Origin: Choristoneura fumiferana
Lineage: Eukaryota > Arthropoda > Insecta > Lepidoptera > Tortricidae
Assembly: GCF_025370935.1 (NCBI RefSeq)
Contig: NC_133498.1
Coordinates: 8,018,980-8,082,979, forward strand
DNA length: 64,000 bases
Reading direction: 5' to 3'
Positions 23,654 to 33,540 of this stretch are shown here, one piece after another (the first letter of the stretch is position 1; the number at the start of each line of letters is the position of its first letter). The position numbers and the translations under genes are program-made. The notes beneath the pieces are model-generated. The model worked only from the letters and a program-made list of their open reading frames with translations. It had not been told where the DNA came from and ran no database searches.

Positions 23654-24054
23654 GGCACTTGTCCCACCGCCGACGATGAGCGAGAAGCGAGTAGAGCGAG
23701 TAACTAGAAACGAGTGGGTGAGCAGCGAGAAGCGAGTGTAGTTTTGTCGCTCGGCTGTAAGCGAGTGTTCGAGTGCGACGGGCGATTACTCGCTCCACTC
23801 GAATCGCTCGTGCGGGGCGGCCGCCAAGCTGACATCGCTGAGCGAGTATCTATAGCTCAGCGAGTTTTATAGCTCTTGTCGCTGCGACAAAAGATGTAAG
23901 AGCGAGTTCTCGCCGACAGTGTGAACAGCCAGCGATCAACTATTAATATATGTGTCTCTTTTACTCACACAGGATCTTATATCTTTTGTTCGTTTCTTGA
24001 GCGAGAAAATAGTCGATAGCCAATCGTTTCCTCGCTGGCGGTGAGACAAGTGCC
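23654..24054. mobile_element. MITE with TTA target duplication
   Basis: GGCACTTGTCCCACCGCC and GGCGGTGAGACAAGTGCC are near-perfect inverted termini. TTA flanks both sides (23,651-23,653; 24,055-24,057). The interior is rich in GCGAGAAGCGAGT words and has no ORF of note. Confidence 0.85.
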
Positions 24055-24260
24055 TTAGGGAGGTACTTACACTATTTTCTAAATAATTAATAATAACTCA
24101 AAAAAAAAACGTCGAATCATCTTACCACCATCTAACAAGCAAGTTAGGTGTACGTATAGAATCAGGAATCAATGGGGAATGGATGAAAATTTTAGATACG
24201 CTTGAAACTTTTTTTATCGATAGGAATAACCTTTCTAATTAAATATATTGACCCGGATAA

Positions 24261-24418
24261 GGCCTCTTGTACACACACGGTTTATCGCGCCGCAGCCGTG
24301 TGCGCCGTGCACGTCTACAAGCTTTCATAGTGATCCATACAACACTGACGACCGTGCCTACACGCGGCGGATTAACCGTAGATTTTCACGGCGATAAACC
24401 GTGTGTGTACAAGAGGCC
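24261..24418. mobile_element. Hairpin MITE with perfect 28-bp termini
   Basis: The first 28 bp (GGCCTCTTGTACACACACGG...) are exactly reverse-complementary to 24,391-24,418. The core includes GCCGTGTGCGCCGTGCACG. It abuts the LINE fragment that follows. Confidence 0.85.
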
Positions 24419-24544
24419 GTAGCCCTTCCTCCTCGGAGCAACGCGACTCGGCGGCTGCTGCAACACGCCGCCGCTCTGCTCGCGCGACTACCCGACGAAG
24501 CTGACACCGGCACACAACTACCCGCGTTTTCATCATCATTACAA

Positions 24545-24992
24545 CACCAGCCTTACGTGTGCGCTGTCGGTGTACCACGCGCGCGCTGTCTCGTGGCTGC
24601 GCTACGGGCTGCTGCTGTGGGGGTGCAGCACAGATGCACATAAACTGTTTGTTATGCAAAAGAAATGCCTCCGAATCTTAGCAAATATCTGCCTACCAAA
24701 TAGCTGTAGACCATACTTTAAAAAGTTTAAATTATTGACACTCCCCTCTTTGTATATTTTGGAAGTAGCCTTGTTCGTCAGAAATAATATCCACCTTTTT
24801 AAATTTTCAAATAACATGCGACGTAAACATGACCTAGTTCTCCCTGAACCAAAATTAAGTATTTTTAAAAACGGTCCATATTACAAAGCGATACAATTAT
24901 ACAATAGAATTCCCATAGATTTAAGAAGTGAGCAAAATAGCACATCCTTTAATAAAAAGTTTAAAAAAATCCTAATAGATAAATGTTACTAA
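24545..24992 (+). pseudogene. CR1-group-like non-LTR retrotransposon C-terminal fragment
   Basis: The frame ending at TAA 24,990 reads SWLRYGLLLWG...FVMQKKCLRIL...LTLPSLYILEVALFVRNN. This is the conserved region after the RT domain in many insect LINEs of the CR1/Daphne type. The endonuclease and RT are absent and the 5' side is truncated. The tail region is intact, so this is a 5'-truncated insertion. Family level is by resemblance only. Confidence 0.75.
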
Positions 24993-24999
24993 CTACCTA

Positions 25000-25330
25000 C
25001 TCGATCTCGGAATTTATGGAGGATGGTTTGTAATAACTGACCTCTCACGTCACGCACGCGCACGACGCATTATTATTAAATGTTTCTGATCTTAAGTGAT
25101 ATTTGATATCTCACTCATTAATTTCATTCATTTTCCTTGGAATCAGTTCTTTATGTAGCTGTGTGCGTAATCATTCGCTTCAACTCGTGGCACTACCTAT
25201 AGACAAAGGCATCTCCTGGGACGCAGATCTGCAGACTTCAATTACAACCCTATTGTGCACTATAAACTATTTAGCTATCCAATCAACCCTGATATGATTT
25301 ACTTGACCCAGTGGCCGATACAGTCCAGAA
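25000..25330. other. No gene; upstream flank of the SIFamide promoter
   Basis: Unique-looking DNA just upstream of the TATA box, so it may hold neuropeptide-gene regulatory sites. No specific site can be assigned. Confidence 0.35.
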
Positions 25331-25337
25331 AATTAAC

Positions 25338-25373
25338 TATAAAAGGGAGAAAGAATCAACGATCCGCATCAGT
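25338..25373 (+). promoter_or_regulatory. Core promoter of the SIFamide gene (TATA box and initiator)
   Basis: TATAAAAGGG lies at 25,338-25,347 and the arthropod initiator TCAGT at 25,369-25,373. With A at 25,371 as +1, the TATA box starts at -33, close to canonical spacing. A splice donor follows 51 bp later and the next acceptor on the strand precedes the SIFamide ATG. Assignment to that gene is inference. Confidence 0.6.
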
Positions 25374-25421
25374 AAGTTGAGCTTCGCAGACTCAAGTTGT
25401 GCTTTGGTGTTGCAGCTACTT
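25371..25421 (+). other. Predicted 5' UTR exon of the SIFamide gene
   Basis: It runs from the predicted start at 25,371 to a strong donor CTACTT|GTAAGT (intron from 25,422). It has no ATG. It would splice to the acceptor at 27,004-27,005. Confidence 0.5.
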
Positions 25422-25555
25422 GTAAGTCACTGGCACTTTACTTGGCGGAGGCACTGCCGTGCCCACAGATTTTGTAGTTTTCCACACGCATTTTTTTATA
25501 GTCGTGTTTTATTTTTGATCTACTTTGATCAAAAATATGTGTACAGTCGGGCAAA

Positions 25556-25927
25556 TTGAATAATGACCCAGGGTGGAACCTTTGTGCTACTAATGTCATG
25601 TTGACATCTCATGCTATTGAAAATTGTTAAAAGGTTCCACCCAGGGTCATGATTCAATAGGGATGTTGACACAATTAAAAAATAATTCGAAGACACGACT
25701 CCAGTAAAAAAACGCTTTATTTTAGCCCTGAAAACCAGATTAATTATCGATTAACTGCAAAATTAGATTTTTGTTGCTTTAAAACAAATAAATAGTTAGT
25801 TGATTGAGTGTGCGAACAAGTGACGTCATAATTGCTATTTCCATTCAAACTCTATGGGAGAATTGTGTTTTGACAGCTCATAAAAAGTACGTCAATTATA
25901 TTGATTGGAGGTGTCAACATCCCTATT
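25556..25927. mobile_element. Two adjoining hairpin elements in SIFamide intron 1
   Basis: 25,556-25,658 folds through GACCCAGGGTGGAACCTTT and AAAGGTTCCACCCAGGGTC. 25,656-25,927 has the termini AATAGGGATGTTGACAC and GTGTCAACATCCCTATT. A diverged copy of the right part (AAGTGACGTCA..., GGTGGTGTCAAG) is at 45,195-45,365. Confidence 0.75.
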
Positions 25928-26240
25928 TGTTCGACCGTACACGACTCTATTGCTAAAGGCATAGAATCGTGTTTAGATATTTTTGATTGAATTTTTCCTC
26001 ATTGCAGAAGTATAAGAATTCGACTGTACCTTCTCTTGTAAATAGTATGTACAGTCAAGTGCAAAAATATGTGTCTAGACGAACCATTTAAAATATGTTA
26101 CGTCGGAATAATAGTCTGTGGTACGTATTTTTTAAGGTTTCGATAAGTCCATATTTTTACACTAGACCTTAGTAATCTAATCTTGGTAAACAGTTTTAAT
26201 ATCTTCTATTTCTATAATATAATATTTGACTTGACTATAC

Positions 26241-26619
26241 TTTAATCATATCATAAATTCGAAAGTTTGTAAGTCTGTTTGTTTTTGATAACCTTTTCAC
26301 GTCTAAACCGCTGAACCGATTTAGATGAAAATCGGTATACAGATAGTTTGAGTCCCGGACAGAGGCGTCTTTACCTATAGTGCAGGGTGTGACTTGCACA
26401 CGGGCGCAGCGGTGTTAGGGGCGCCGGCCGCGGCATTTTGAACCTATTCCATTTTGACCGCGCGCTTCCTAGATGGCGCTAAAGTAATAATTGCACACGG
26501 GCGCTACATGGGCTAAAGACTAGCTAAAGACGCCGCTGGTCCCGGAAATTGCATAGTTATAAACCCGCCGGATAGCGATTAACGAATTATACACGGACAG
26601 AGTCGCGGGCAACAGCTAG
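26241..26619 (+). mobile_element. Mini-Helitron with an internal insertion
   Basis: TTCGAAAGTTTGTAAGTCTG and CTGAACCGATTTAGATGAAA at the left and GTCGCGGGCAACAGCTAGT at the right match the element at 51,535-51,710 on the other strand. About 180 bp (GAGGCGTCTTTACC to AAAGACGCCGCTGG) interrupts it and starts and ends with inverted words. Confidence 0.7.
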
Positions 26620-27022
26620 TGATTTTATAAACCAACTACCTTCACGTGATAGCAGAGTTATATATAAATATTTGAAATTCAAAATTAAACAGGATTGTTT
26701 TTTTTTGTTAATAAATTGTTTTTAGTGTGAAAGATATATTTTTTACGCTAAGTGTTGCGGTTTTCGTGTAAACATTTCATTATTTACTTTAAACATAACA
26801 TGTGTAGGTACTAGTATTGTGTTGAGTAAATAGAGATAGCATGAGATAGTATAGTAACTTTTTGTAGTAACGAAATTAATAATATTGGCCTTACGATGCC
26901 ATCTCTTGACGAGTACGTGAACTACATTAGTAATAGCTACTCAACAACAGATGTCACTGTTTAGTTGCCATAGTAAGTTAAATTTACCACTTTTATTTTT
27001 TTCAGGTTCATTGAAAAGAAAA

Positions 27023-28483
27023 ATGCGCTCCATTATCATAATTTGCTTCTTCACTATTGTTATGTGCGCTTTGCGTTCATCTGAGGCTTCTTATAGGAAG
27101 CCTCCTTTCAATGGCTCTATATTCGGGAAAAGAGGTAATGTAGGTAAGTCCACATATACTTAGGTACCTACTACTTAGGGTTTCGACTCATCTTTTAATT
27201 TTCCATTAGCTACGTAATCTACTCTGTCCTGTCAATCGTTCAAAGTTAACTGGAAGAGATCCCTTATGGGATAAGTTCGCCTTTATACATCGATCTCTCA
27301 GTGTAAACTGTTATTTTTATGTATTTCATGTACAAAGAGTTATACCTACAATACAATACTGCGAAAGTTCTGAAAGTTCTAGGCAAGCGTGCTCCATCGT
27401 AGGCCTCATCCTCGCTTTCCATCAGGCGTGATTGTGGCCAAACGCAAGCCTATACAGTATAAAAAAAAAAAAAAAAAAAAAAAAATATTGACAATATAAA
27501 TCATAATATTATGCAAAACTACAATGGCTTTTAAAAATTTACTGGCGAATAACATTAAAATTGTAAAATTGCAAACCCACATTTGATTTTTAGGGTTCCG
27601 TAGTCAACTAGGAACTCAGTTTCGCCATGTCTGTCCGCTGGTAAGCTCAGAGATCGTTAGTACTCGAAAACTGTAATTTGACAAGAATATACATATCAGT
27701 CACGCCGACATACAGTGGTACAATAAAAAATAGTAAAAAAAATTTTTAGGGCACCTCCCCATAGACGTAAAGTGGGGGTGTTTATTTTTTTTCTCGACTA
27801 ACCCTATATTACATTGTGGGGCATCGTTGGTTGGATAGGTCTTTTAAAAGCATTGGGGGTTGCTAATACAATTTTTCTATTCAGTGATCTAATAAAATAT
27901 ACCTAAACTTGGAAGATTCAGTTACTCAATACGAAATCCTTAGTAAAAAATATTTGATTTTTTCGTTATTGCTACGGAACCCTATCCTGGGCGTGTACGA
28001 CACGCTCTTGGCCGGTTTTTTAATTTCAGTGAGCATCTACAATACAATACAATACAATACAAAGACTCTTTATTGTACACCAGACATAGTAAGCGATACA
28101 GAAAACAGATACACAGAAAAAAATATTACAAGGTGAGCAATAGGCGGCCTTATCGCTTAAGAGCGATCTCTTCCAGGCAACCTTTTTACAGAAAGAAGGA
28201 AGGACTAGTTTACAACAGGTGGTGCATCAAAAGTAGATAAGAAAATTTAAACGTAACAGCAATACATCTACGAATACATACATAATTATATTGTACATAT
28301 AATATACGTCCAAAATAAATATAGGTAGTGAGATAAACAGCAACAAATAAATAAATAAATCTATTGACGTAATTATATTTATATTTTTCAGAATTAGATT
28401 CAACTGGTAGAGCACTGTCTTCACTGTGTGAAATTGCATCAGAAACCTGCCAGGCATGGTTCCAAGCATTGGAAAACAATTAA
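27023..28483 (+). CDS. SIFa: SIFamide neuropeptide precursor
   Basis: Exon 1 coding is 27,023-27,143, after an acceptor at 27,004-27,005; exon 2 is 28,392-28,483. The product is 70 residues. Residues 1-22 are a signal peptide (MRSIIIICFFTIVMC...SSEA). Then comes SYRKPPFNGSIF followed by G (amide donor) and KR (cleavage site), giving one 12-residue amidated SIFamide. The C-terminal peptide has LCEIASETCQAWF, a C-x6-C pair typical of insect SIFamide precursors. The peptide acts through a GPCR on neurons and is known in insects for feeding and courtship control. Residue 1 is Ser; this position varies among arthropods. Exon 1 has two in-frame donors 9 bp apart (after 27,134 and after 27,143), predicting 67- and 70-residue forms. 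AATAAA at 28,589-28,594 is a likely poly(A) signal. Promoter and 5' exon are annotated separately. Confidence 0.95.
27181..27350 (+). mobile_element. LINE 3' UTR fragment in SIFamide intron 2
   Basis: CTGGAAGAGATCCCTTATGG and GATAAGTTCGCCTTTATACA match the LINE tail at 55,115-55,257. It is truncated. Confidence 0.55.
27372..27485 (+). mobile_element. Short retroelement fragment ending in poly(A)
   Basis: Sequence through TCAGGCGTGATTGTGGCC ends in TACAGTAT and about 28 A residues, the mark of a retrotransposed tail. Confidence 0.5.
27590..28022 (+). repeat. 'gggttccg' family repeat in SIFamide intron 2
   Basis: It starts TTTTTAGGGTTCCGTAG and ends GACACGCTCTTGGCCGGTTT. Internal CATAGACGTAAAGTGGGGG and TGTGGGGCATCGTTGG match the 9.4-12.3 kb mosaic. 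Confidence 0.8.
28041..28252 (-). mobile_element. Retroelement 3' end with (AATAC)n tail
   Basis: Read on the minus strand, GGTGTACAATAAAGAGTCTT is followed by (GTATT)n. The same 210 bp recur at 57,462-57,664, and shorter plus-strand tails at 45,537-45,650 and 57,700-57,795. A poly(A) signal and 5-bp microsatellite tail suggest a LINE or SINE. Confidence 0.75.
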
Positions 28484-28776
28484 ATTAACATATTTAAAAA
28501 TACGAGTATACGACCCATGTCTCATCCAGTCGCTCTTCTAATTGTAGCCACTTGAAATTTTAACCGTACATTCTTTATGTAATTCGGAAATAAAAATAAC
28601 ATGTTTAATTGAAATTACTTTAAAGTCATTCAATGACTTAATGTGTAAAAAATAATATTAAATGTTTTTAGATGCTGGTTGACAATAGCGTACCTATACT
28701 CATGTATGTTTATAATTTGAATAATTAAATAATATAATAAATTACTTTGAACTGAACTTTTACTTTATATCCAGCA

Positions 28777-29035
28777 GGGCTACTACGAAACTTCGTGTCG
28801 TGCGGTACCGCTCGCTCTCGTATTAAATAGTTTAAGGGGCTGTGTCACCATCCATTGATTAGCGCTAACCGACGGTTAAATATGATGCCGTCTCCGTCTA
28901 TTCAAACTAAACAAATAGAGACGGCATCACACCTAACCGCCAGTTAACACTAATCAATGGATGGTGAAACAGCCCCTAAGTGTCGGAGGGACCGCACGTG
29001 CACGACACGAACAAGTTTCGAGTTTCGTAGTAGCC
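28777..29035. repeat. 'TTTCGTAGTAGCC' hairpin split by another MITE
   Basis: The left arm (GGGCTACTACGAAAC) ends at 28,835. The right arm (AAGTGTCGGAGGGACC to GTTTCGTAGTAGCCC) resumes at 28,977. The gap is an inserted element. Confidence 0.85.
28836..28976. mobile_element. 141-bp MITE nested in the hairpin, TAA target duplication
   Basis: The termini GGGGCTGTGTCACCATCCAT and ATGGATGGTGAAACAGCCCC are inverted repeats. Inner arms GATGCCGTCTC and GAGACGGCATC also pair. TAA flanks both sides (28,833-28,835 and 28,977-28,979). Confidence 0.9.
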
Positions 29036-29108
29036 CGCAGCCACTATCTTATCATAGACTTTTACGGACATAATGTAGAACATAGTACATACGGTCTGTG
29101 AAAATCGT

Positions 29109-29261
29109 GTGACACTCTTTCCCGGCCCGGATAATACCGACATGAAAATACCGACCCAGATAGACTCTGACATGAGCTTTAATTGAGCTTCTATGGGCAT
29201 GTACACGAAAAACAGGGTCGGTATTTCCATGTCGGTATTAAACGGGCCGGGAAAGTGTCAC
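29109..29261. mobile_element. Hairpin MITE (153 bp)
   Basis: GTGACACTCTTTCCCGGCCC is mirrored by GGGCCGGGAAAGTGTCAC. Inner AATACCGACATG pairs with CATGTCGGTATT. A half copy is at about 33,440-33,540. Confidence 0.85.
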
Positions 29262-29287
29262 CCTGAAAATCGTCCTCGTAGGCTGCA

Positions 29288-29412
29288 GGGCTACTCCGAA
29301 ACTCGAAACTCGAAGTTCGTGTCGTGTGGTCCCTCTGACACTTATACTATTTAATACGAGAGCGAGAGGACCGCACGACACGAACTTCGAGTTTCGAGTT
29401 TCGGAGTAGCCC
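29288..29412. repeat. 'TTTCGTAGTAGCC'-family hairpin element
   Basis: GGGCTACTCCGAAACTCGAA and TTCGAGTTTCGGAGTAGCCC are perfect arms; both carry the same A-to-C change (TCCG for TACG) relative to other copies. Confidence 0.88.
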
Positions 29413-29689
29413 TGCTGTAATAGAACTGTCATATAGCTGTCAATGTCAACGTCACTTGACATCTAGCAGAGAGCAAGGGCAGCACATTGAAAAACTAAAA
29501 TAATTAAGATTGTAAAAGGATTCATTAAAATAAAACACAAATCAACTTCAAGTGACTTTTAATAAACTAATATTACACTGCACGCCTGGGCAAGTTCATA
29601 ATTGTAATCCTTTTCAATTTTATTATGAACAAAGTTGAATGGAAAAGACCCATAATGATGTTTTTAAATATCATTCATTACAATATAAA

Positions 29690-29745
29690 TGGGAGAGGCC
29701 TGTGCCCAGCAGTGGGCCATATATAGGTTGGGATGATGATGATGA
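29690..29745 (+). mobile_element. SINE family B tail fragment
   Basis: GAGGCCTGTGCCCAGCAGTG and GTTGGGATGATGATGATGA match the end of the SINE at 63,211-63,520. Confidence 0.65.
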
Positions 29746-29771
29746 CAATCGAAATATTTGCTAAGGATCAG

Positions 29772-29895
29772 AGGGGCTACTACGAAACTCGCAAATCGAA
29801 GTTCGTATCGCACCGTCCCTTTCACTCGCGTATTAAATGACATAAGCGTCAGCGGGACGGCAACATATGAAGTTCAATTTTTGCATTTCGTGGTA
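29772..29895. repeat. Diverged 'TTTCGTAGTAG' hairpin copy
   Basis: GGGGCTACTACGAAACTCGC opens the copy; the second arm (GAAGTTCAATTTTTGCATTT) is strongly diverged. Confidence 0.6.
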
Positions 29896-29982
29896 TAGGG
29901 CCAGCACAAGACTTCTTCATTAAAAACTATAATAAGAAACACTAGATATTACTATAGTGATTTAGGATTGTACCTTTAGCGA

Positions 29983-30547
29983 CTCCTAGCGCCATCTAGT
30001 GAACAATGATAGAAACTCCGACCATGTTCTACATCGCGCTATCGAAGTTTCTCAACGCGGTCGCATTTATACAAGTTCCGACCCTCTTCCTTTGGACTTC
30101 GACAATGGACACAAACGCAGCCTTCGAAGACATCCAAGACGAAGACGCAGTCTCACAGCAGGCCAGACTAACCACACCGTGCACCACTAGCATGTACTAC
30201 ATACGCCTGGTGTCTACAGTGTGACAACCTCAACTCAACGCAGCTCACCGCAGCTCACGCCACGCAGCTCAACACAGCTCACCCACAGCTACGCAGCTCA
30301 ACGCAACTCAACTCAACGCTCGCCAACAAGGCTCCGAGCAACACACTCAAGCAACTGGCACCTGCAAGCGCCCACATGACGCACAGACTGCACCGCACTC
30401 CACGCCGACCTCCGGTCTAAAAAGGAGGGCTCCTAGCGCGATCTAGTGAACAACGATAGAAACTCTCACCATGTTCTACATCGCGCTATCGAAGTTTCTC
30501 AACGCGGTCGCATTTATACAAGTTCCGACACTTACTTTGGACTTCGG
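29983..30547. repeat. 119-bp direct repeats flanking a GCAGCTCA minisatellite
   Basis: 29,983-30,101 and 30,430-30,547 are about 92% alike (GTTCTACATCGCGCTATCGA, ACGCGGTCGCATTTATACAA). Between them, about 30,230-30,325 is a degenerate CTCAACGCAGCTCACCG array. ORFs in both copies are the same repeat translated. It may be a small LTR-like element or a local duplication. Confidence 0.7.
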
Positions 30548-30732
30548 TCCCCAGGCATAACACCTGCCTGGAGAGAGATCTCTCTATTGGAGCCTCCCCC
30601 CACATACCTACCTACACAGATTTCCTCAATTCAATACCATATACCGGGTGTGGCCTGTAATATGAGCAATATAATTAAAACAGATCATACTCCTCAAACT
30701 GAACAACAAGAGTTCAGCTACTTTTAAAAATA

Positions 30733-30950
30733 ATTAGTTTATTTGTAGTTTCTGTTGTGTTTCGGCGTGAAGACAAAAGACAGCCGGTGAAATTACTGGC
30801 ACTTGAGGTAGATCCCATCTTAGGCCTCTAGGTTGGCAAGGCAACGCATCTGCAATCCCCCTGGTATTGCAGGTGTGTATGGGCGGTGGTGATCTCTTTC
30901 CATCAGGAGACCCAGTTGCTCGTTTGCCATCCAGTCGAATAAAAAAAAAT
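30733..30950 (+). repeat. 'CACTTGAGGTA...GGGCGGTGGTGATC' dispersed repeat
   Basis: GACAGCCGGTGAAATTACTG, TAGGCCTCTAGGTTGG and TTTGCCATCCAGT(C/T)GAA recur at 59,700-59,970 and inverted at 57,850-58,080. Confidence 0.75.
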
Positions 30951-30959
30951 CGAAGAAGC

Positions 30960-31660
30960 AAATTTAAAGCAAAATGCTTGATGTTTGTAGCGTGACAGGC
31001 GACGTCAGTTGGGTTCTAGGATGGCGTACATTGATAGCAGTATTTAATTTGTATGAAAAAAGATAAATTCAAATACTCCTTATTTTTAAAAGTTGCTCAA
31101 TTATGTACTTTTCGGATAGGATGGGTACAATGACACTTGCGTTTTTTCCATTCCACGCCATAAATCTTTCAGGCCAATAATTTATAAAAAAAATATACTT
31201 GAATTCCAAAAGAACGAAAAAAAATCTCTATAGCTTAAAAGACTTACTAATAATAAACAAAAATCACTTAAAAATATATTATTATGTTTTAAAACTAAAA
31301 AAATAAATTTTAATCTCGTCAACTTTCATCGCGTAAAACGGAACTCTATTTCAATGAGGGCTATCGTTTTTTATCTCACTAGATGGCGCACTGTTGCGTG
31401 AGGTTTTTAAGTGTGGCTTTCAGAGTCTGTTATTACGGGCGTTAAAACAAAGTTTAGATTAAAATCATATTTAAAACACCTTAAAACCGTACCATAAAAA
31501 TATCCAGCCACCACAATGTTGCTAAGTCCCGTTTTGTTCGGTAAAAAAGGAGGACAAAAGTTTCCGAAAGACAAAACTGTCTCAAAACACAGACATTCAT
31601 CGCCCCGTAACGCATAATTGCCATAATTAATTTCAGGTAATGCAAAATATTCACAAAAAA
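30960..31660. other. No gene seen
   Basis: AT-rich sequence with a CACTAGATGGCGCAC phrase typical of dispersed repeats. Confidence 0.4.
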
Positions 31661-31664
31661 ATCT

Positions 31665-31838
31665 AATCTATATAAATAAAAATGAATCGTAAAATGTGTT
31701 GCTAAGCGCAAAACTCGGGAACGGCTGGACAGATTTTACTAATTCTTTTTTTGTTGTGTTCTTTATTGTAAGGAGAAGGTTTTTATGGAAGAAAATTTAG
31801 AAAATTACAACGGGGCGAAGCCGCGGGCAACAGCTAGT
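31665..31838 (+). mobile_element. Diverged mini-Helitron
   Basis: It ends GGGGCGAAGCCGCGGGCAAC then AGCTAGT, the Helitron hairpin and CTAG-T terminus. The 5' side (TCTATATAAATAAAAATGAA) belongs to a different subfamily from the one at 63,548. A further terminus lies at about 32,222-32,252. Confidence 0.6.
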
Positions 31839-32259
31839 TATAAATAAACCCGCGTAGCTTACCCAAAAACTATGAGATTTGACATTTCGGAGACCTCACG
31901 CTACACTAGCGCCTCTAGCGGCGAATTCATTCGCGATAGCCCTCATAGAGCTTGACTTTGCTTATCTTATCGACCGAATCAATTTCACAATCTTGTCAAA
32001 TCGTTTGACTCGCATCATCTGTCAATTAGTACGAAAGCGAAGGTCCTTAAATGCGTCTTTGTATCGAGTGTTTCGTATTTTTTGATGTTTTGAACTGTTA
32101 CTTTGTTATTCAATTTTGTTATTACGGTTTTCGTATTTTTTTTTACCGTTATTACTTTTGATATAGTGCCAAAGAAGACCGCATGGTTTGTGAGATCCCG
32201 ATAGACAAGCAAAAACACTTGCTACGCGGGTGAAGCCGCAGGCAAAAACTAGTTAAAAA

Positions 32260-32740
32260 TATAAACTATCACTAATAAAATCGATTACACACCCTATAGC
32301 ATATTTAATCGAGAATCGCAATAAATCGATTCTAATTTACATTGCCACAAACCTGTACATGTGTCACCGTACCCATCCTATCCGAAAAGTATGTCTGTGT
32401 ACGTATGTTGTTAAGTTTGACGACGACGAGCTATGTTTTAATTTTTTGCTCGTATTACAGGCCAGGCCACACCCGGTACATTGTATTCATAGCCACCACG
32501 TTTATAGTTAATACAAAGTGACCAGTAGTATATTACAAAGTTTGCTAATTGCTTCAGGGAACATGTTTGTCTTTGAATGTCGATTAATGGACTGCTAAGC
32601 TTAGATAACTTAAGCTTTGCAAACTTACAGTAACTTTCAGTAAATATATGTTAGGAAGTTAGTATAAGAGATCCTTCAGTTATCACGTAACGGAAGCGTA
32701 ACGGCCTTATTTTTTACCCGACTGCAAGGGCAAAAGAATA
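32260..32740. other. No gene seen
   Basis: AT-rich DNA with no second copy in the window and no domain in any short ORF. Confidence 0.35.
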
Positions 32741-32744
32741 GTAC

Positions 32745-33178
32745 ATTGTGTCTTAAGGGCGGTAAATAAGGAATTACGAACGAGAGTCTATTAGAAGCCC
32801 GAAGTCAAAGACTGAGGGCTTTAATGAGTCGATGTTCGTAATTCTAGTACCACCCATGCGACATACAATGTTTTTCATCACATTTGCGAGTAAAATTTTA
32901 TATTTCTAAAAGAAAAAATATAATTCTTCCAAATATTGCCGATGGGTACCTTAGGCCGCGCTCTTGGCAGCGCCGCCCTCCCCCCCTACTGCAGCACGCG
33001 CCTGACGTGCGTGTGCGTGGTCCTGCAGCAGCAGCGCGCGCAGCACCATTAGTACGGGCAATGACTCATTTACCGACCTTGGGCTTCATGACTAGAAAAT
33101 TTGTACGCGCAATGACTCATTTACCGACCACGGGTTTCATAACTAGCACATTAAGGTTGTGGGTTTTATTTGGGGGGG
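32745..33178 (-). repeat. 'ACATTGT' foldback repeat, copy 2 (inverted)
   Basis: CATTGTGTCTTAAGGGCGGT opens it and the rest matches 13,690-14,155 reversed, including CATTTACCGACC repeats. The apparent 115-residue ORF is repeat-derived. Confidence 0.75.
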
Positions 33179-33184
33179 TTGACG

Positions 33185-33426
33185 ATACTAAGTTCGTATC
33201 GTACCGTCCCTCTCGCTCTCGTATTAAATAGTATAAGTGTCAGGGCTACTACGAAACTCGAAGTTCGTGTCGTGCCGTCCCTCTCGCTCTCGTATTAAAT
33301 AGTATAAGTGTCAGGGCTACTACGAAACTCGAAGTTCGTGTCGTGCAGTCCCTCTGACACTTATACTATTTAATACGTGAGCGAGAGGGACGGTACAATA
33401 CGAACTTCGAGTTTCGTAGTAGCCCT
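33185..33426. repeat. Tandem cluster of 'TTTCGTAGTAGCC' hairpin arms
   Basis: Three left arms in tandem, the last two with GGGCTACTACGAAACTCGAA, precede one right arm, suggesting internal duplication of a hairpin element. Confidence 0.8.
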
Positions 33427-33540
33427 GTTGCTGTTATTTAGTGGCATGGCATTCAATGTGCGTATACACGAAAAACAGGGGCGGTATTTCCATGTTGGTA
33501 TTGTCCGGTCAGGTAAAGAGTAAAGACTGTCACCCTGAGC

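Noticed and set aside
24372..24659. 95-codon minus-strand ORF rich in Arg and Ala
   Set aside because: Shadow of a GC-rich MITE and the LINE tail on the other strand.
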